DNA of 64,000 bases. Source: JBBRWO01 sp964388455. GTDB taxonomy: Bacteria > Actinomycetota > Coriobacteriia > Anaerosomatales > JAAXUF01. Position numbers and translations under genes: made by a program. Where the stretch lies: positions 1 through 64,000 of the forward strand of contig CAYMAN010000012.1 in the NCBI GenBank assembly GCA_964388455.1, written 5' to 3'. Positions 17,016-25,264 of the stretch are shown one piece after another. Every line of letters begins with the position of its first letter. Within the stretch, counting starts at the first letter, position 1. The notes beneath the pieces were generated by a model. That model saw nothing but the letters and a program-made list of their open reading frames with translations, made no database searches and had not been told where the DNA came from.

Positions 17016-18329
17016 GTGGGTATAGCTCGCAAGTCGATCCTAGGCTTCGGTGGTCAAGTCTACATGTTGGTTGTGGGGCTGATTTCCACCATCCTTGTTG
17101 CGAGGCTGCTGGGGCCGGAGGGCAAGGGCGTTCTTGCCGTAGTCGCTGCGATTCCATCACTGGCGCTCGGCATTGCTTCATTTGGGGTTGGTCCCGCTCT
17201 CGCCTTCATGGCAGGGAGGAACAGGTACGCCGCCAACGAGTTGGTGACAGCCGCATTGGCTTGGTCGATTCTGCTTGGCGTCATGGTTGGAGCAGTTGTG
17301 TGGTTGACGCGCGACGTGCTCTTGGCATCAGTTCTAAAGGGGCTGACCCCGACGGATCTGGCGCTGGTCCTCGTTTCACTCCCCGCGTACTATTTGAACG
17401 CGTTTCTTGGCGCACTGTTCTCTGGTCACGGCCGGGCGGTCGCTGTGGCGGGGCTTTCCGCCCTCGGTGCGACGCTCAACTTGATCGCAGTCGTCATCGC
17501 GAGCTTGCTGTTTCCAGGCGACTCGACCGTTATGGTCTTCGCACTGAGCGCCACCGCGATAGTGAGCGCGGTGTGTTCACTGGCGGTGTATCGCTCGGGA
17601 TTCGTCTACTCCTTGAGCCGGTTAATCCAAATATCGCAGGAGACCATACCGTATGCCGCCAAGTCATACCTTGGCCAGGCATCGTCGATGTTCTTCCTGA
17701 GGGCGGACGTGTTCTTTTTGAACTACTTTGCGGGATCCGCGGCGGTTGGTGTCTACAGTGTCGCCACCAACCTTGCCGAGAAGCTCTGGCTCTTCAGCAA
17801 CCCGGTCTCAACGGCCGTGTACAGTCAGATTACGGGCTCCGTACGTCACGATTCTGTTCGGCTTACCATGCTGACATCGCGAGCGTTGTTGATTCTGAAC
17901 TGTGTGGCAGGAGTCGCACTACTCGTCCTCGCGATCATCTTCGTCCCCGTGATTTACGGAGCCCAGTTCGCCGGTGCCGTCTTCTACCTCGGGATACTGA
18001 TACCCGGGGTCATCGTGTTCGCGGTATCACAGCCATATGGTCAGTTCTTCACTGGCCAGCTCGGTAGGCCGGGTGTGATTTCGGGCCTAGCCGCGGTGAT
18101 GATGGCCATCAGCGCAGTGCTCTATGTGGCACTGATTCCGGTGATGGGTGCAACCGGGGCCGCGCTTGGTTCAACGATTTCATATAGCACATCCATGGTT
18201 GGATACTCATGGCTGATGCCGAGGGCTGCCGACGTGACCTTGCGTGCGATGCTCATGCCCACCCGTTCCGACTTCATGCTCTACCGTTCGATTGTTGCAT
18301 CGGCCATGAGCCGTTTCAGGAGAGGCTAG
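17016..18329 (+). CDS. Wzx-like oligosaccharide flippase
   Basis: A 437-residue polytopic membrane protein with about 12 hydrophobic segments spread evenly along its length. The N-terminus (SILGFGGQVYMLVVGLI, then ARLLGPEGKGVLA) is typical of the polysaccharide-biosynthesis MATE-like exporters. It would flip lipid-linked repeat units across the membrane. The GTG start has GGGAG seven bases upstream. Its base composition is clearly lower in G+C than the sugar-nucleotide genes around it, as commonly seen for variable Wzx genes. The 153-base gap before it contains a TATAGT on the plus strand (16912-16917), but no convincing -35. Confidence 0.86.
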   Translation: MGIARKSILGFGGQVYMLVVGLISTILVARLLGPEGKGVLAVVAAIPSLALGIASFGVGPALAFMAGRNRYAANELVTAALAWSILLGVMVGAVVWLTRDVLLASVLKGLTPTDLALVLVSLPAYYLNAFLGALFSGHGRAVAVAGLSALGATLNLIAVVIASLLFPGDSTVMVFALSATAIVSAVCSLAVYRSGFVYSLSRLIQISQETIPYAAKSYLGQASSMFFLRADVFFLNYFAGSAAVGVYSVATNLAEKLWLFSNPVSTAVYSQITGSVRHDSVRLTMLTSRALLILNCVAGVALLVLAIIFVPVIYGAQFAGAVFYLGILIPGVIVFAVSQPYGQFFTGQLGRPGVISGLAAVMMAISAVLYVALIPVMGATGAALGSTISYSTSMVGYSWLMPRAADVTLRAMLMPTRSDFMLYRSIVASAMSRFRRG

Positions 18330-18333
18330 CCAA

Positions 18334-19329
18334 TTGGTGCAGAGAAGCGGGCGACCAGATGAGGGCTCGGGCGATGACGTGAGCCGAGAGAATCTGTTCA
18401 TCTACATTCCTACGTACAATCGTCCTGAGTCGCTTCGCAAACAACTAGCTGCCTTGGTTGCGCAGCGCCTGGATTGGCCTGGAGCGGTACGGATACTGGT
18501 TAGCGACAACGCGTCGTCTTCGTTGTCGGAGAGCGAGCTGAACGCGATAGCAGCAGAGTACTCAGTTGAGGTTCGCAGGAATGCGGGGAATATCGGGGGG
18601 AATGCGAACATCGCACTGGGGTTCGTGTTCGCCCGCGCAGATGAGTATCTGTGGATACTGAGCGACAACGACACAGTTGCTCCTACCGCGCTACGCTATG
18701 TCGCCATGCATGGACTGCTCGCAGGGGCCGACGCGATCACGCTGAGTACGAAGATCGACGCACCCTTCGACCTCGTTCATGAGTGGAAGGCGGCGTGGGA
18801 TGGCGTTGGCGAGAACGGACTCATCTCCAACGTGATCTACAAGGCCTCGGTGTTCCTGCCGTACTCCTCAGGGGGATTCTTCTATCACAACACGAGTTTT
18901 CCTCACCTTGGTGTGTTCCTTTCCGCGCTGAAAGCGCACGGCTCATTGAGCCATAGGGTCTTGCCTAGCAGTGAACTCTTCGCACCCGCTGTTCCGCATG
19001 GCGAGCAGCCGGGTGACTACAGACTGTCCTACACCGGCATGCCGCAACTCTTGCCTCTGCTACCTCCGCAGCAGGCCCGGGCGTTCGCCGTGATGTGGCT
19101 GCGGGACCAAGGTCTCGAGTTCTTCCGGCAGCGTGAATCGTTCCCGAGCATCTACCTTGGAAGTGTTGCCTGCATCAAGCGGTACGGTGGGTTAAAAGCG
19201 CGCGTCATTCTGACGGCACTCGCGATGCGACACGCGCTGCTGGGCAGGTTCGACTCGTCGGCCAGATCGCTCGGTCGACGCTTCCTGCCCGACCGAGTCA
19301 AGCAGCGGATCAGAGAACGAAGAAGATAG
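18334..19329 (+). CDS. GT2 family glycosyltransferase
   Basis: A 331-residue GT-A enzyme. It has IYIPTYNRPESLRKQL near residue 23, VSDNASSS near 55 and SDNDTVAP as the DXD-like site near 110. No membrane segment is clear. The start is uncertain: TTG 18334 and GTG 18337 both sit downstream of an AGGAGAGG, while GTG 18379 would remove 15 non-conserved residues but lacks a ribosome site. It shares the lower G+C of the flippase four bases upstream, suggesting they moved together. It converges with the FkbM gene with only five bases between stops. Confidence 0.82.
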   Translation: MVQRSGRPDEGSGDDVSRENLFIYIPTYNRPESLRKQLAALVAQRLDWPGAVRILVSDNASSSLSESELNAIAAEYSVEVRRNAGNIGGNANIALGFVFARADEYLWILSDNDTVAPTALRYVAMHGLLAGADAITLSTKIDAPFDLVHEWKAAWDGVGENGLISNVIYKASVFLPYSSGGFFYHNTSFPHLGVFLSALKAHGSLSHRVLPSSELFAPAVPHGEQPGDYRLSYTGMPQLLPLLPPQQARAFAVMWLRDQGLEFFRQRESFPSIYLGSVACIKRYGGLKARVILTALAMRHALLGRFDSSARSLGRRFLPDRVKQRIRERRR

Positions 19330-19334
19330 AACGC

Positions 19335-20072
19335 TTAGAACTTCCGGAACACGCAATCCACCTGGCTGAGTCGCCATGGCGTCCCCAGCGGAGCCTGCTC
19401 GACGTCGAACATGTAGCTCGGCGCGAAGCCCAACTCGTGCATCGTCTGGAAGAGCTGGATGTGGTTGCCCTCGGCGCGCTCGTGCCTCACGAACGACATC
19501 TCCATGATCACAGTGTCCACCATGGTCGAGAACGTCTCGCGCCCGCCGAGCAGGACCTCGTTCTCCACACCTTCGACGTCGATCTTCACCAGGTCGATGT
19601 GCGTGATTCCGGCTTCGCGCACGAAGTCGTCCAAGCGGACGAGCTCGATCGATTCGGTTGCCTCGGACGCGATATGCGGGTTAGCCTCGTGATATGCCTC
19701 GCCGATGCCCATCAGCGAATTTGCGCCGTGGTGTGATGCCAAGTGCAGGTCCGCCTGGGTCTCCTTGTCGAAGAACCCGATCTGGTGTGCGCGGAAGCGG
19801 TCCGAGAATCCCGCGTCGTCGATGCGCGCGTTCATCTCGGAGAACATCTCGGTGGCGGGCTCGAATCCGTGCACGGTGGCCTCGGGGAACCAGCGGAGGA
19901 AGACCAGTGACAGGTTGCCCACGTTGGCGCCGATGTCGAAGACCGTCTTGATGCTTGGATCCACCGACAGCAATGCGCTGTAGAGCCCGGCGTCATTGCG
20001 GTGCCTGAACTCGCGCACCTGCCGCTTGAGGTCGTTGGGCAGGGAGTCTTTGAGCCTCTGGGCCAAACTCAT
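19335..20072 (-). CDS. FkbM-family SAM-dependent methyltransferase
   Basis: A 245-residue class I methyltransferase. The SAM-binding motif is TVFDIGANVGNLSLVF near residues 38-53, with HGFEPATEMF as motif II, and LVKIDVEGVENEVL near 165, typical of the FkbM family, which O-methylates sugars or small molecules. In this locus a sugar O-methyltransferase acting on the glycan is likely. The ATG at 20072 (complement) has no strong ribosome site. It is the last gene of a minus-strand unit that begins near 25120. Confidence 0.86.
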   Translation of the reverse strand: MSLAQRLKDSLPNDLKRQVREFRHRNDAGLYSALLSVDPSIKTVFDIGANVGNLSLVFLRWFPEATVHGFEPATEMFSEMNARIDDAGFSDRFRAHQIGFFDKETQADLHLASHHGANSLMGIGEAYHEANPHIASEATESIELVRLDDFVREAGITHIDLVKIDVEGVENEVLLGGRETFSTMVDTVIMEMSFVRHERAEGNHIQLFQTMHELGFAPSYMFDVEQAPLGTPWRLSQVDCVFRKF

Positions 20073-20129
20073 GGTCGCTCGCTTTCGAAGACGTGATTGT
20101 GCGAAGCAAAGGATACCGCCACCGGTCGA

Positions 20130-20981
20130 CTACGCGTGTCGACCTTTGAGCCGGTTGATGACCCGAGTAGTTCTCGCAGGCCCCAGCACCGAGCCCAGCA
20201 CCTTGCGGATCCGGATGTTGGTCTTGATGCGTCGCACGGCCTTCTCGGCGGCGGCGTAGTCGGAGGGGGAGAGGAGCCCGGTCGCCATGACATCCTGTAT
20301 CGACTGCGCTTCGGTCTGCCGTACACGCACGGCGTTCGACGACTTTTGCAGTGCGCTGCGGCGGTGGACCGCGAGCGGCATGTCGAGGAAGCGGTGCTGG
20401 TATCCCTTGGCGAGCGCCATCAGGAAGAACAGGTAGTCCTCGGCGTAGATGTCCTCGCGGAATCCGCCGACCTTCTCGAAGACCTCGGTGCGGTAGACGG
20501 CCCCCATGTTGAAGAAGCAGGCGCCGAACAGGTCCGCAAGCGAGCATGTGGATGGGTCGGCCCAGGCGTTCTGCAGGCCCGCGGTCACGCGTGTGCCGTC
20601 GTCGTAGTCGTAGTAGCCGTCCGAGGAGAAGATCGCGGCTTCGGGGTGTGAGGCGATGAACGCGTCGAAGCGCGCAAGATGCTCTGGCAGCAGCAGGTCG
20701 TCGGCGGAAATCATCACGATCAAGTCGGCTCGCGCGTTACGGACTGCGGTGTTGTAGGCGCCGCCCGATCCGCGGTTCTCCTGCGTGATCACGCGGATGC
20801 GCGGGTCGGCCGCTGCGTAACTCTCGGCGAGGGCGCGCGTGCCGTCGGTCGAGCCGTCGTCGCAGATGACGACTTCCCAGTCCGTGAACGTCTGCGCCTG
20901 GATCGAGTCGAGGGTCTCGTCGAGCGTCACCTCGGCGTTGTAGGCCGGTATCGTCACCGAAAAGCGCGGAGCATCAGCCAT
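20130..20981 (-). CDS. GT2 family glycosyltransferase
   Basis: A 283-residue GT-A glycosyltransferase: FSVTIPAYNAEVTLDETL at the N-terminus, CDDGSTDGT near residue 40, and ISADDLLLPEHL as the DXD region near 94. The acceptor-side YAEDYLFFLM block near 170 is typical of GT2 rhamnosyl- or related transferases, but the specificity is not decided. It starts inside the end of the GT4 gene upstream (8-base overlap), indicating coupling. Confidence 0.85.
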   Translation of the reverse strand: MADAPRFSVTIPAYNAEVTLDETLDSIQAQTFTDWEVVICDDGSTDGTRALAESYAAADPRIRVITQENRGSGGAYNTAVRNARADLIVMISADDLLLPEHLARFDAFIASHPEAAIFSSDGYYDYDDGTRVTAGLQNAWADPSTCSLADLFGACFFNMGAVYRTEVFEKVGGFREDIYAEDYLFFLMALAKGYQHRFLDMPLAVHRRSALQKSSNAVRVRQTEAQSIQDVMATGLLSPSDYAAAEKAVRRIKTNIRIRKVLGSVLGPARTTRVINRLKGRHA

Positions 20982-22113
20982 CGAGAACCTCCGAGTAGAC
21001 GTCGAGTATCCGGGCCGCTACGACCTCGGGAGCGAACCTGGCCTGTGCGTAAGCGTGGAGCACCTCGGGATCGAACTCCGAGAAGTGACCGAGCATTCGG
21101 TCGAGACCGTCGGCCATCGCGTGCACATCATCGCTCGCGATCAGCATACCGTTCTCGGCCGACACGAACTCCTCGGGACCACCGCAACGCGTCGAGAGTA
21201 CCGGGCGTCCGCACATGAGCGATTCTGCGGCCGAGACCGAGAAGGTCTCGTGCGTGCTGCTGACCACAGAGAATGATGAGGCCGCCAGCATCGCGTGAAC
21301 CTCGTCGACGGTCTTGCGGCCAGTGAACTCGACGAAGTCGCCGAGGTCTCGCGCTGCCACCTCGGCTTCGAGCGCGGCACGGCACTCGCCGTCGCCCACG
21401 AGCCTGAGGAGAAAGTCCTGGCGGCGCGCACGCAGCAGGTCCACGGCCGCGAGCAGCATGCCGAGGTTCTTGGCGGGACTCATGATCGAGACGTGCGCAA
21501 TCGCGTGGGGAGGCGAGAGGGGGAGCGGAGTCGCGGGGGAGACCGGCACCACGTTGGGGATAACGACCGGGTCGACCGCCAACCCGAGTTCGACCAGCCG
21601 GTCACCCAGAAAGCGGCTCACGGCGACGGTGCGTACAGCGGCCACCGCGAGCGGCCTCAGCAGCAGCGACAACGTGCCGGGGGTCGAGACGAGCCTGCGC
21701 CTGCTGGCCGCCAGGTACTCCTCGGAGTGCTCGGTGACGATGTAGGGGATCCGCTCGCGGCGCTTGATGTCGCGCGCGACGAGCGCAGCGGGGAACAGCG
21801 CCTGCACGTGTACGATCTCCGGGCGCCCCCACTCGGCGCACAAGGCTTTGAATCCGGTGCGACCGGCCGCGCGGTAGCCAACGAACCGCCGGAACGCACC
21901 GGTCGCGTCGATGCCCATGCGCACGACGGTCACGCCATCCTCGACGGTGACGGTCGGTCCGAACGCCGAGGAGCCGCCGGCGACGTGCAGCACAGCGACG
22001 TCTGCCACGGCGGCAAGCGCGCGCACCTGCTGGAGGATGAAGATGCCGGCAGTGGGGTCCGCATCACTCGGATACCAGCTCGGGATCACGAGCACGCGAC
22101 GTCGAGCGCTCAT
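20974..22113 (-). CDS. GT4 family glycosyltransferase
   Basis: A 379-residue GT-B retaining glycosyltransferase. The N-terminal half starts RVLVIPSWYPSDADPTAGIF, typical of GT4 enzymes. The C-terminal donor half has VSIMSPAKNLGMLL, GDGECRAAL and an EX7E-type region near 295-305 (STHETFSVSAAESL). It lies three bases downstream of the SDR gene and overlaps the following GT2, within the minus-strand glycan operon. No membrane span is obvious. Confidence 0.87.
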   Translation of the reverse strand: MSARRRVLVIPSWYPSDADPTAGIFILQQVRALAAVADVAVLHVAGGSSAFGPTVTVEDGVTVVRMGIDATGAFRRFVGYRAAGRTGFKALCAEWGRPEIVHVQALFPAALVARDIKRRERIPYIVTEHSEEYLAASRRRLVSTPGTLSLLLRPLAVAAVRTVAVSRFLGDRLVELGLAVDPVVIPNVVPVSPATPLPLSPPHAIAHVSIMSPAKNLGMLLAAVDLLRARRQDFLLRLVGDGECRAALEAEVAARDLGDFVEFTGRKTVDEVHAMLAASSFSVVSSTHETFSVSAAESLMCGRPVLSTRCGGPEEFVSAENGMLIASDDVHAMADGLDRMLGHFSEFDPEVLHAYAQARFAPEVVAARILDVYSEVLDG

Positions 22114-22116
22114 GGC

Positions 22117-22992
22117 CTACTCAGCGTCCGAGTACTCGGCGGCGAGCTCGGTGAGCATCGCTTCCCAGGTCGGGGGAGTCCAGCCGGTGCGTTCCCGGAA
22201 CCGCGAGCCATCCAGCGACCGGTCGATGACCAGGTCCTCCGAGGGCGTCAGGTCGACATCCCAGCCGAGGAGTTCGGCCAGTCGTGACAGCAGCGTGTAC
22301 TTGTCGATCGGTTCCGCCGAGACATGCCACATGCCCGACAGCGTCTCATCGGGAACCACGACATCGCGAATCATCTCGGTGAGCGCACGCGTGGTCAGTC
22401 CGCTGAATATCGCCTTGGTGAACCCCTTCAGCGGCTCGTTCCGATGTGCCGCGAACCAGCCGACAAGGCCCGTCGGATCGCCGATCTGCCAGCCGATGAT
22501 GGAGGTTCGCAGGGTGATGACGTTGTCGAGGTCGGTGACTTCGCCAAGTAGCTTCGATCGGCCGTAGAGGTCCCACGCATCCGGCGCATCGTCCTGGCTG
22601 TAGCCGCCGGTTGTGCCGGAGAACACGCAGTCGGTGCCAAAGTGCACCATTCGAGCGCCTGATCGTTCGCAGGCGTCTGCCAGCACGTGCGGCCAGAGGC
22701 TGTTGATGGTGATGGAGGGGACGGCGGCTTTGGCGGCCGCCAGTTGCTTCACGATTCCGACTGCGTTGATGACGAGGTCGGGTCGGACGCGCTCGATCAA
22801 CGCATCCGCCGCGTCGAAGTCGCTCGCGTCCAGCCCGCCCAGGATTCGCTCGGCGGGAATCCCGAGGTCGGGGAGGATGGCAGGATTGCGACAGCTGCCC
22901 CACACCTCGAAATCGGGCGCGAGGGTGCGGATTACCTGATGGCCCAGCATGCCACTGGCGCCGACGACAAGGACACGTGGCGTGGTGCTCAC
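22117..22992 (-). CDS. RmlD-like nucleotide-sugar 4-ketoreductase (WbvR-type candidate)
   Basis: A 291-residue SDR of the dTDP-4-dehydrorhamnose reductase family. It starts RVLVVGASGMLGHQVIRTL, has FGTDCVFSG and the catalytic Tyr/Lys in DLYGRSKLLGE near residue 140. With the dehydratase (24065) and 2-epimerase (22989) it completes a three-enzyme set. With an RmlD-type reductase this set makes UDP-L-QuiNAc via UDP-L-RhaNAc (WbvB-WbvR-WbvD). With a cupin-containing CapF/WbjC it makes UDP-L-FucNAc. No cupin is present here, which favours the QuiNAc route. Start GTG 22992 (complement) overlaps the epimerase stop. Confidence 0.82.
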   Translation of the reverse strand: MSTTPRVLVVGASGMLGHQVIRTLAPDFEVWGSCRNPAILPDLGIPAERILGGLDASDFDAADALIERVRPDLVINAVGIVKQLAAAKAAVPSITINSLWPHVLADACERSGARMVHFGTDCVFSGTTGGYSQDDAPDAWDLYGRSKLLGEVTDLDNVITLRTSIIGWQIGDPTGLVGWFAAHRNEPLKGFTKAIFSGLTTRALTEMIRDVVVPDETLSGMWHVSAEPIDKYTLLSRLAELLGWDVDLTPSEDLVIDRSLDGSRFRERTGWTPPTWEAMLTELAAEYSDAE

Positions 22993-24065
22993 GCGATGCC
23001 CAGCACGATACGCGCGACCACATCCGAGACGTTCTCGGCGAGGTACTCGGCGGGCGGCGTCCACTTCCCGGCGGAGCGGACCGCCAGATCGACGGCGGGG
23101 AGGATGCGATCGGGTTCGACACCGGCGAGCAGGTTGCTGCCGCACTCGATGGTCTCCGGTCGCTCGGTCACGTCGCGCATGGTGACCGTCGGCACGCCAA
23201 AGATGCAGCACTCCTCCTGCACGGTCCCGGAGTCGCTGAGCACGCAGTACGCCTCCTTCTCGAGGCGGACGAAGTCGAAGAGGCCCATCGGCGGCACAAA
23301 GGTGACCTTGCCCGCGTCGATGCCAAACTCCTTGAGCTTGTCGGCAGTGCGCGGGTGCAGCGAGGCGACCATCGGCATGTCGTACTTGGCGATGACGTCG
23401 TTGAGCGCCTTGATGAGAGACGCGAGTCGAGCGGGGTTGTCAGTCGTCTCGGCGCGATGCGCGGTCACGAGGAAGTAGCCGCCAGGGGTCACGTTGAACC
23501 GAGTGAACGGGTCCGCGGCTTCGATCTGCGGTGCGTAGAAGTCGAGCACCTCTTTGATCGGGTTGCCGGTGACGAAGATGCGCTGGCGTTCGATGCCCTC
23601 GCGCACGAGGTTCTCGGCGCTGCGGTAGGTGTAGGGCATGAGCACGGTGCTCGCGTGGTCGATGACGCGGCGGTTGACCTCTTCCGGCACGCGGTCGTCA
23701 AAGCAGCGGTTACCGGCCTCCATGTGACACACGCGAATGCCCATGCGCTTGGCGACGAACGCTGAGAGACCGGTGTTCGTGTCGCCCAGGATCACGACGG
23801 AGTCGGGCTTCTCGGCGAGGAAGAGCGCTTCGCACTTGGTGAGAATCTGGCCGATCTGGTCGGCGAAGCCGGCTCCACGAACGTCCATGAACAAGTCCGG
23901 CTCGCGGACGCCCAGCTCGCGGAAGAACATCGCGCTCAGGCGGTCGTCGTAGTTCTGGCCGGTGTGAACCAGCATGTGGTCGCAGGATGCGTCGAGCGCG
24001 TCGATGACGCGAGCCAGCCGGATGATCTCCGGACGCGTGCCGAGCAATGTGATGACTTTGGTCAC
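22989..24065 (-). CDS. UDP-N-acetyl-sugar 2-epimerase (WbjD/WbvD/CapG type)
   Basis: A 358-residue non-hydrolysing 2-epimerase, the third in this window but of a distinct subgroup. The key region reads HMEAGNRCFDDRVPEEVNRR instead of the HLEAGLRSF of copies 1 and 2; this EAGNRCFD form is typical of enzymes acting on UDP-2-acetamido-2,6-dideoxy-L-hexoses. Other motifs are HTGQNYDDRLS and SDSGTVQEE near residue 275. The GTG start overlaps the stop of the dehydratase upstream by one base, and its end overlaps the reductase start by four. Confidence 0.87.
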   Translation of the reverse strand: MTKVITLLGTRPEIIRLARVIDALDASCDHMLVHTGQNYDDRLSAMFFRELGVREPDLFMDVRGAGFADQIGQILTKCEALFLAEKPDSVVILGDTNTGLSAFVAKRMGIRVCHMEAGNRCFDDRVPEEVNRRVIDHASTVLMPYTYRSAENLVREGIERQRIFVTGNPIKEVLDFYAPQIEAADPFTRFNVTPGGYFLVTAHRAETTDNPARLASLIKALNDVIAKYDMPMVASLHPRTADKLKEFGIDAGKVTFVPPMGLFDFVRLEKEAYCVLSDSGTVQEECCIFGVPTVTMRDVTERPETIECGSNLLAGVEPDRILPAVDLAVRSAGKWTPPAEYLAENVSDVVARIVLGIA

Positions 24066-25120
24066 TATGACTCCAAGTAACGCTGGCCGATGACACCGGG
24101 AAGTTTACGCTCGAGGAAGCTTGCAAGCTCCTCGGCGGTCATGAGGGCGCGGTCCGAGCTGTACTGGCCGGTAAGTGCGGGCTCGTCGACGGGACCGGCG
24201 AGTTCCGGCAGCATCGGGCGAAGCGCGTAGTAGCCCTCGTGCCCGAAGATGGTCCGCGCTGCTTCCTCGTTGGAGAGGAGCGCCTCGTGGATCTTCTCCC
24301 CGGGACGGATGCCCGTGACAACCATCTCGATGTCCTTGTCGCCGATGAGGTAGGTGGCGAGATCCACCATGTTGGCGCTCGGACACTGTGGGATGTAGGT
24401 CTCGCCCGGCGCCGCAGCGCGTACGGCGGCGATGATGGTGTCGACGGCATCGTCGAGCGTGAGCAGGAACCGGGTCATGTCCGTGGTCGTGATCGTGACG
24501 GGACCGCCGGCAGCTATCTGGTCGAGGAACAGTGGCACGACGGATCCGCGGGACGCGAGCACGTTGCCGTATCGCGCTGCGATGAAGCGGGTTTTGGGCG
24601 CGCGCAGGTTGCCCTCGATGTAAACACGTTCCTGGATCGCCTTCGTCATGCCCATCACGTTGACGGGCTGGCATGCCTTGTCGGTGGAGATACCCACGAC
24701 CGTCTCGACGGGCAGGTCGTGCTCAGCGATCGCGCGCACGAGGTTCTCTGCACCCTGGATGTTGGTGCGAACGGCCTCCCACGGGAAGTACTCGCAGCTC
24801 GGAACCTGCTTCAGCGCCGCCGCCGAGAAGATGATGTCGGCATGCTTCGCTGCACCGAGAAGGCTGTGGTAATCACGGACGTCGCCGATGGTGAACCGGA
24901 GCGCCTGCTTGGAGTTCTCGAAGATGACCTCGTCGGTCGCGTTGCAGCGATCCATGAAGTCGAGCCTCATGTAGTGCTGCTTTGCTTCATCGCGCGAGAA
25001 GACGGTTACGCTTTCCGGCGTACCCTCCACACCGGAGAGCAGACGTCGGCACAGAACCTGGCCCAGCGAGCCGGTCCCTCCGGTTACGAGAATGCGTTTG
25101 CCTGTGAAGAGTCCGGGCAT
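24065..25120 (-). CDS. UDP-GlcNAc 4,6-dehydratase (inverting, CapE/WbjB/WbvB type)
   Basis: A 351-residue SDR of the polysaccharide-biosynthesis group. It has LVTGGTGSLGQVLCRRLL at the N-terminus and VFSRDEAKQHYMR near residue 40, which with IGDVRD near 78 marks FlaA1/CapE-type UDP-GlcNAc 4,6-dehydratases. The active-site block is GISTDKACQPVNVMGMTKA, where Met replaces the usual Tyr of the YxxxK motif, a known trait of this family. IRPGEKIHE is diagnostic near 268. It commits UDP-GlcNAc to the L-sugar pathway with the next two genes. ATG 25120 (complement) has a close GGAGG. Confidence 0.9.
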   Translation of the reverse strand: MPGLFTGKRILVTGGTGSLGQVLCRRLLSGVEGTPESVTVFSRDEAKQHYMRLDFMDRCNATDEVIFENSKQALRFTIGDVRDYHSLLGAAKHADIIFSAAALKQVPSCEYFPWEAVRTNIQGAENLVRAIAEHDLPVETVVGISTDKACQPVNVMGMTKAIQERVYIEGNLRAPKTRFIAARYGNVLASRGSVVPLFLDQIAAGGPVTITTTDMTRFLLTLDDAVDTIIAAVRAAAPGETYIPQCPSANMVDLATYLIGDKDIEMVVTGIRPGEKIHEALLSNEEAARTIFGHEGYYALRPMLPELAGPVDEPALTGQYSSDRALMTAEELASFLERKLPGVIGQRYLES

Positions 25121-25152
25121 GGGGCCTCCGAGTAGTCGCTTGTACGCAGCCT

Positions 25153-25158
25153 AGTATA
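25153..25158 (-). promoter_or_regulatory. Candidate -10 (TATACT) for the minus-strand glycan operon
   Basis: On the minus strand TATACT is placed 32 bases before the dehydratase ATG in the 144-base divergent gap. This would give a short leader of about 26 bases. The -35 region is weak. It would drive the co-oriented, overlapping genes down to 19335. Confidence 0.42.
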
Positions 25159-25252
25159 TCCACACGCGAGACGATTGGCGCATGGGATGGGCCACGTCGG
25201 CCCCAGCAACGTGGGAAGGGCACTCGACTCTCATGTGGACCGTCCCGTCGAG

Positions 25253-25258
25253 TATCAT
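25253..25258 (+). promoter_or_regulatory. Candidate -10 (TATCAT), possibly leaderless start
   Basis: TATCAT ends six bases before the ATG of the GT4 gene at 25265, so transcription would begin at or next to the start codon. Leaderless mRNAs are common in Actinobacteria. No ribosome site precedes this ATG, which fits. The -35 is not convincing. Confidence 0.35.
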
Positions 25259-25264
25259 CGTCGT

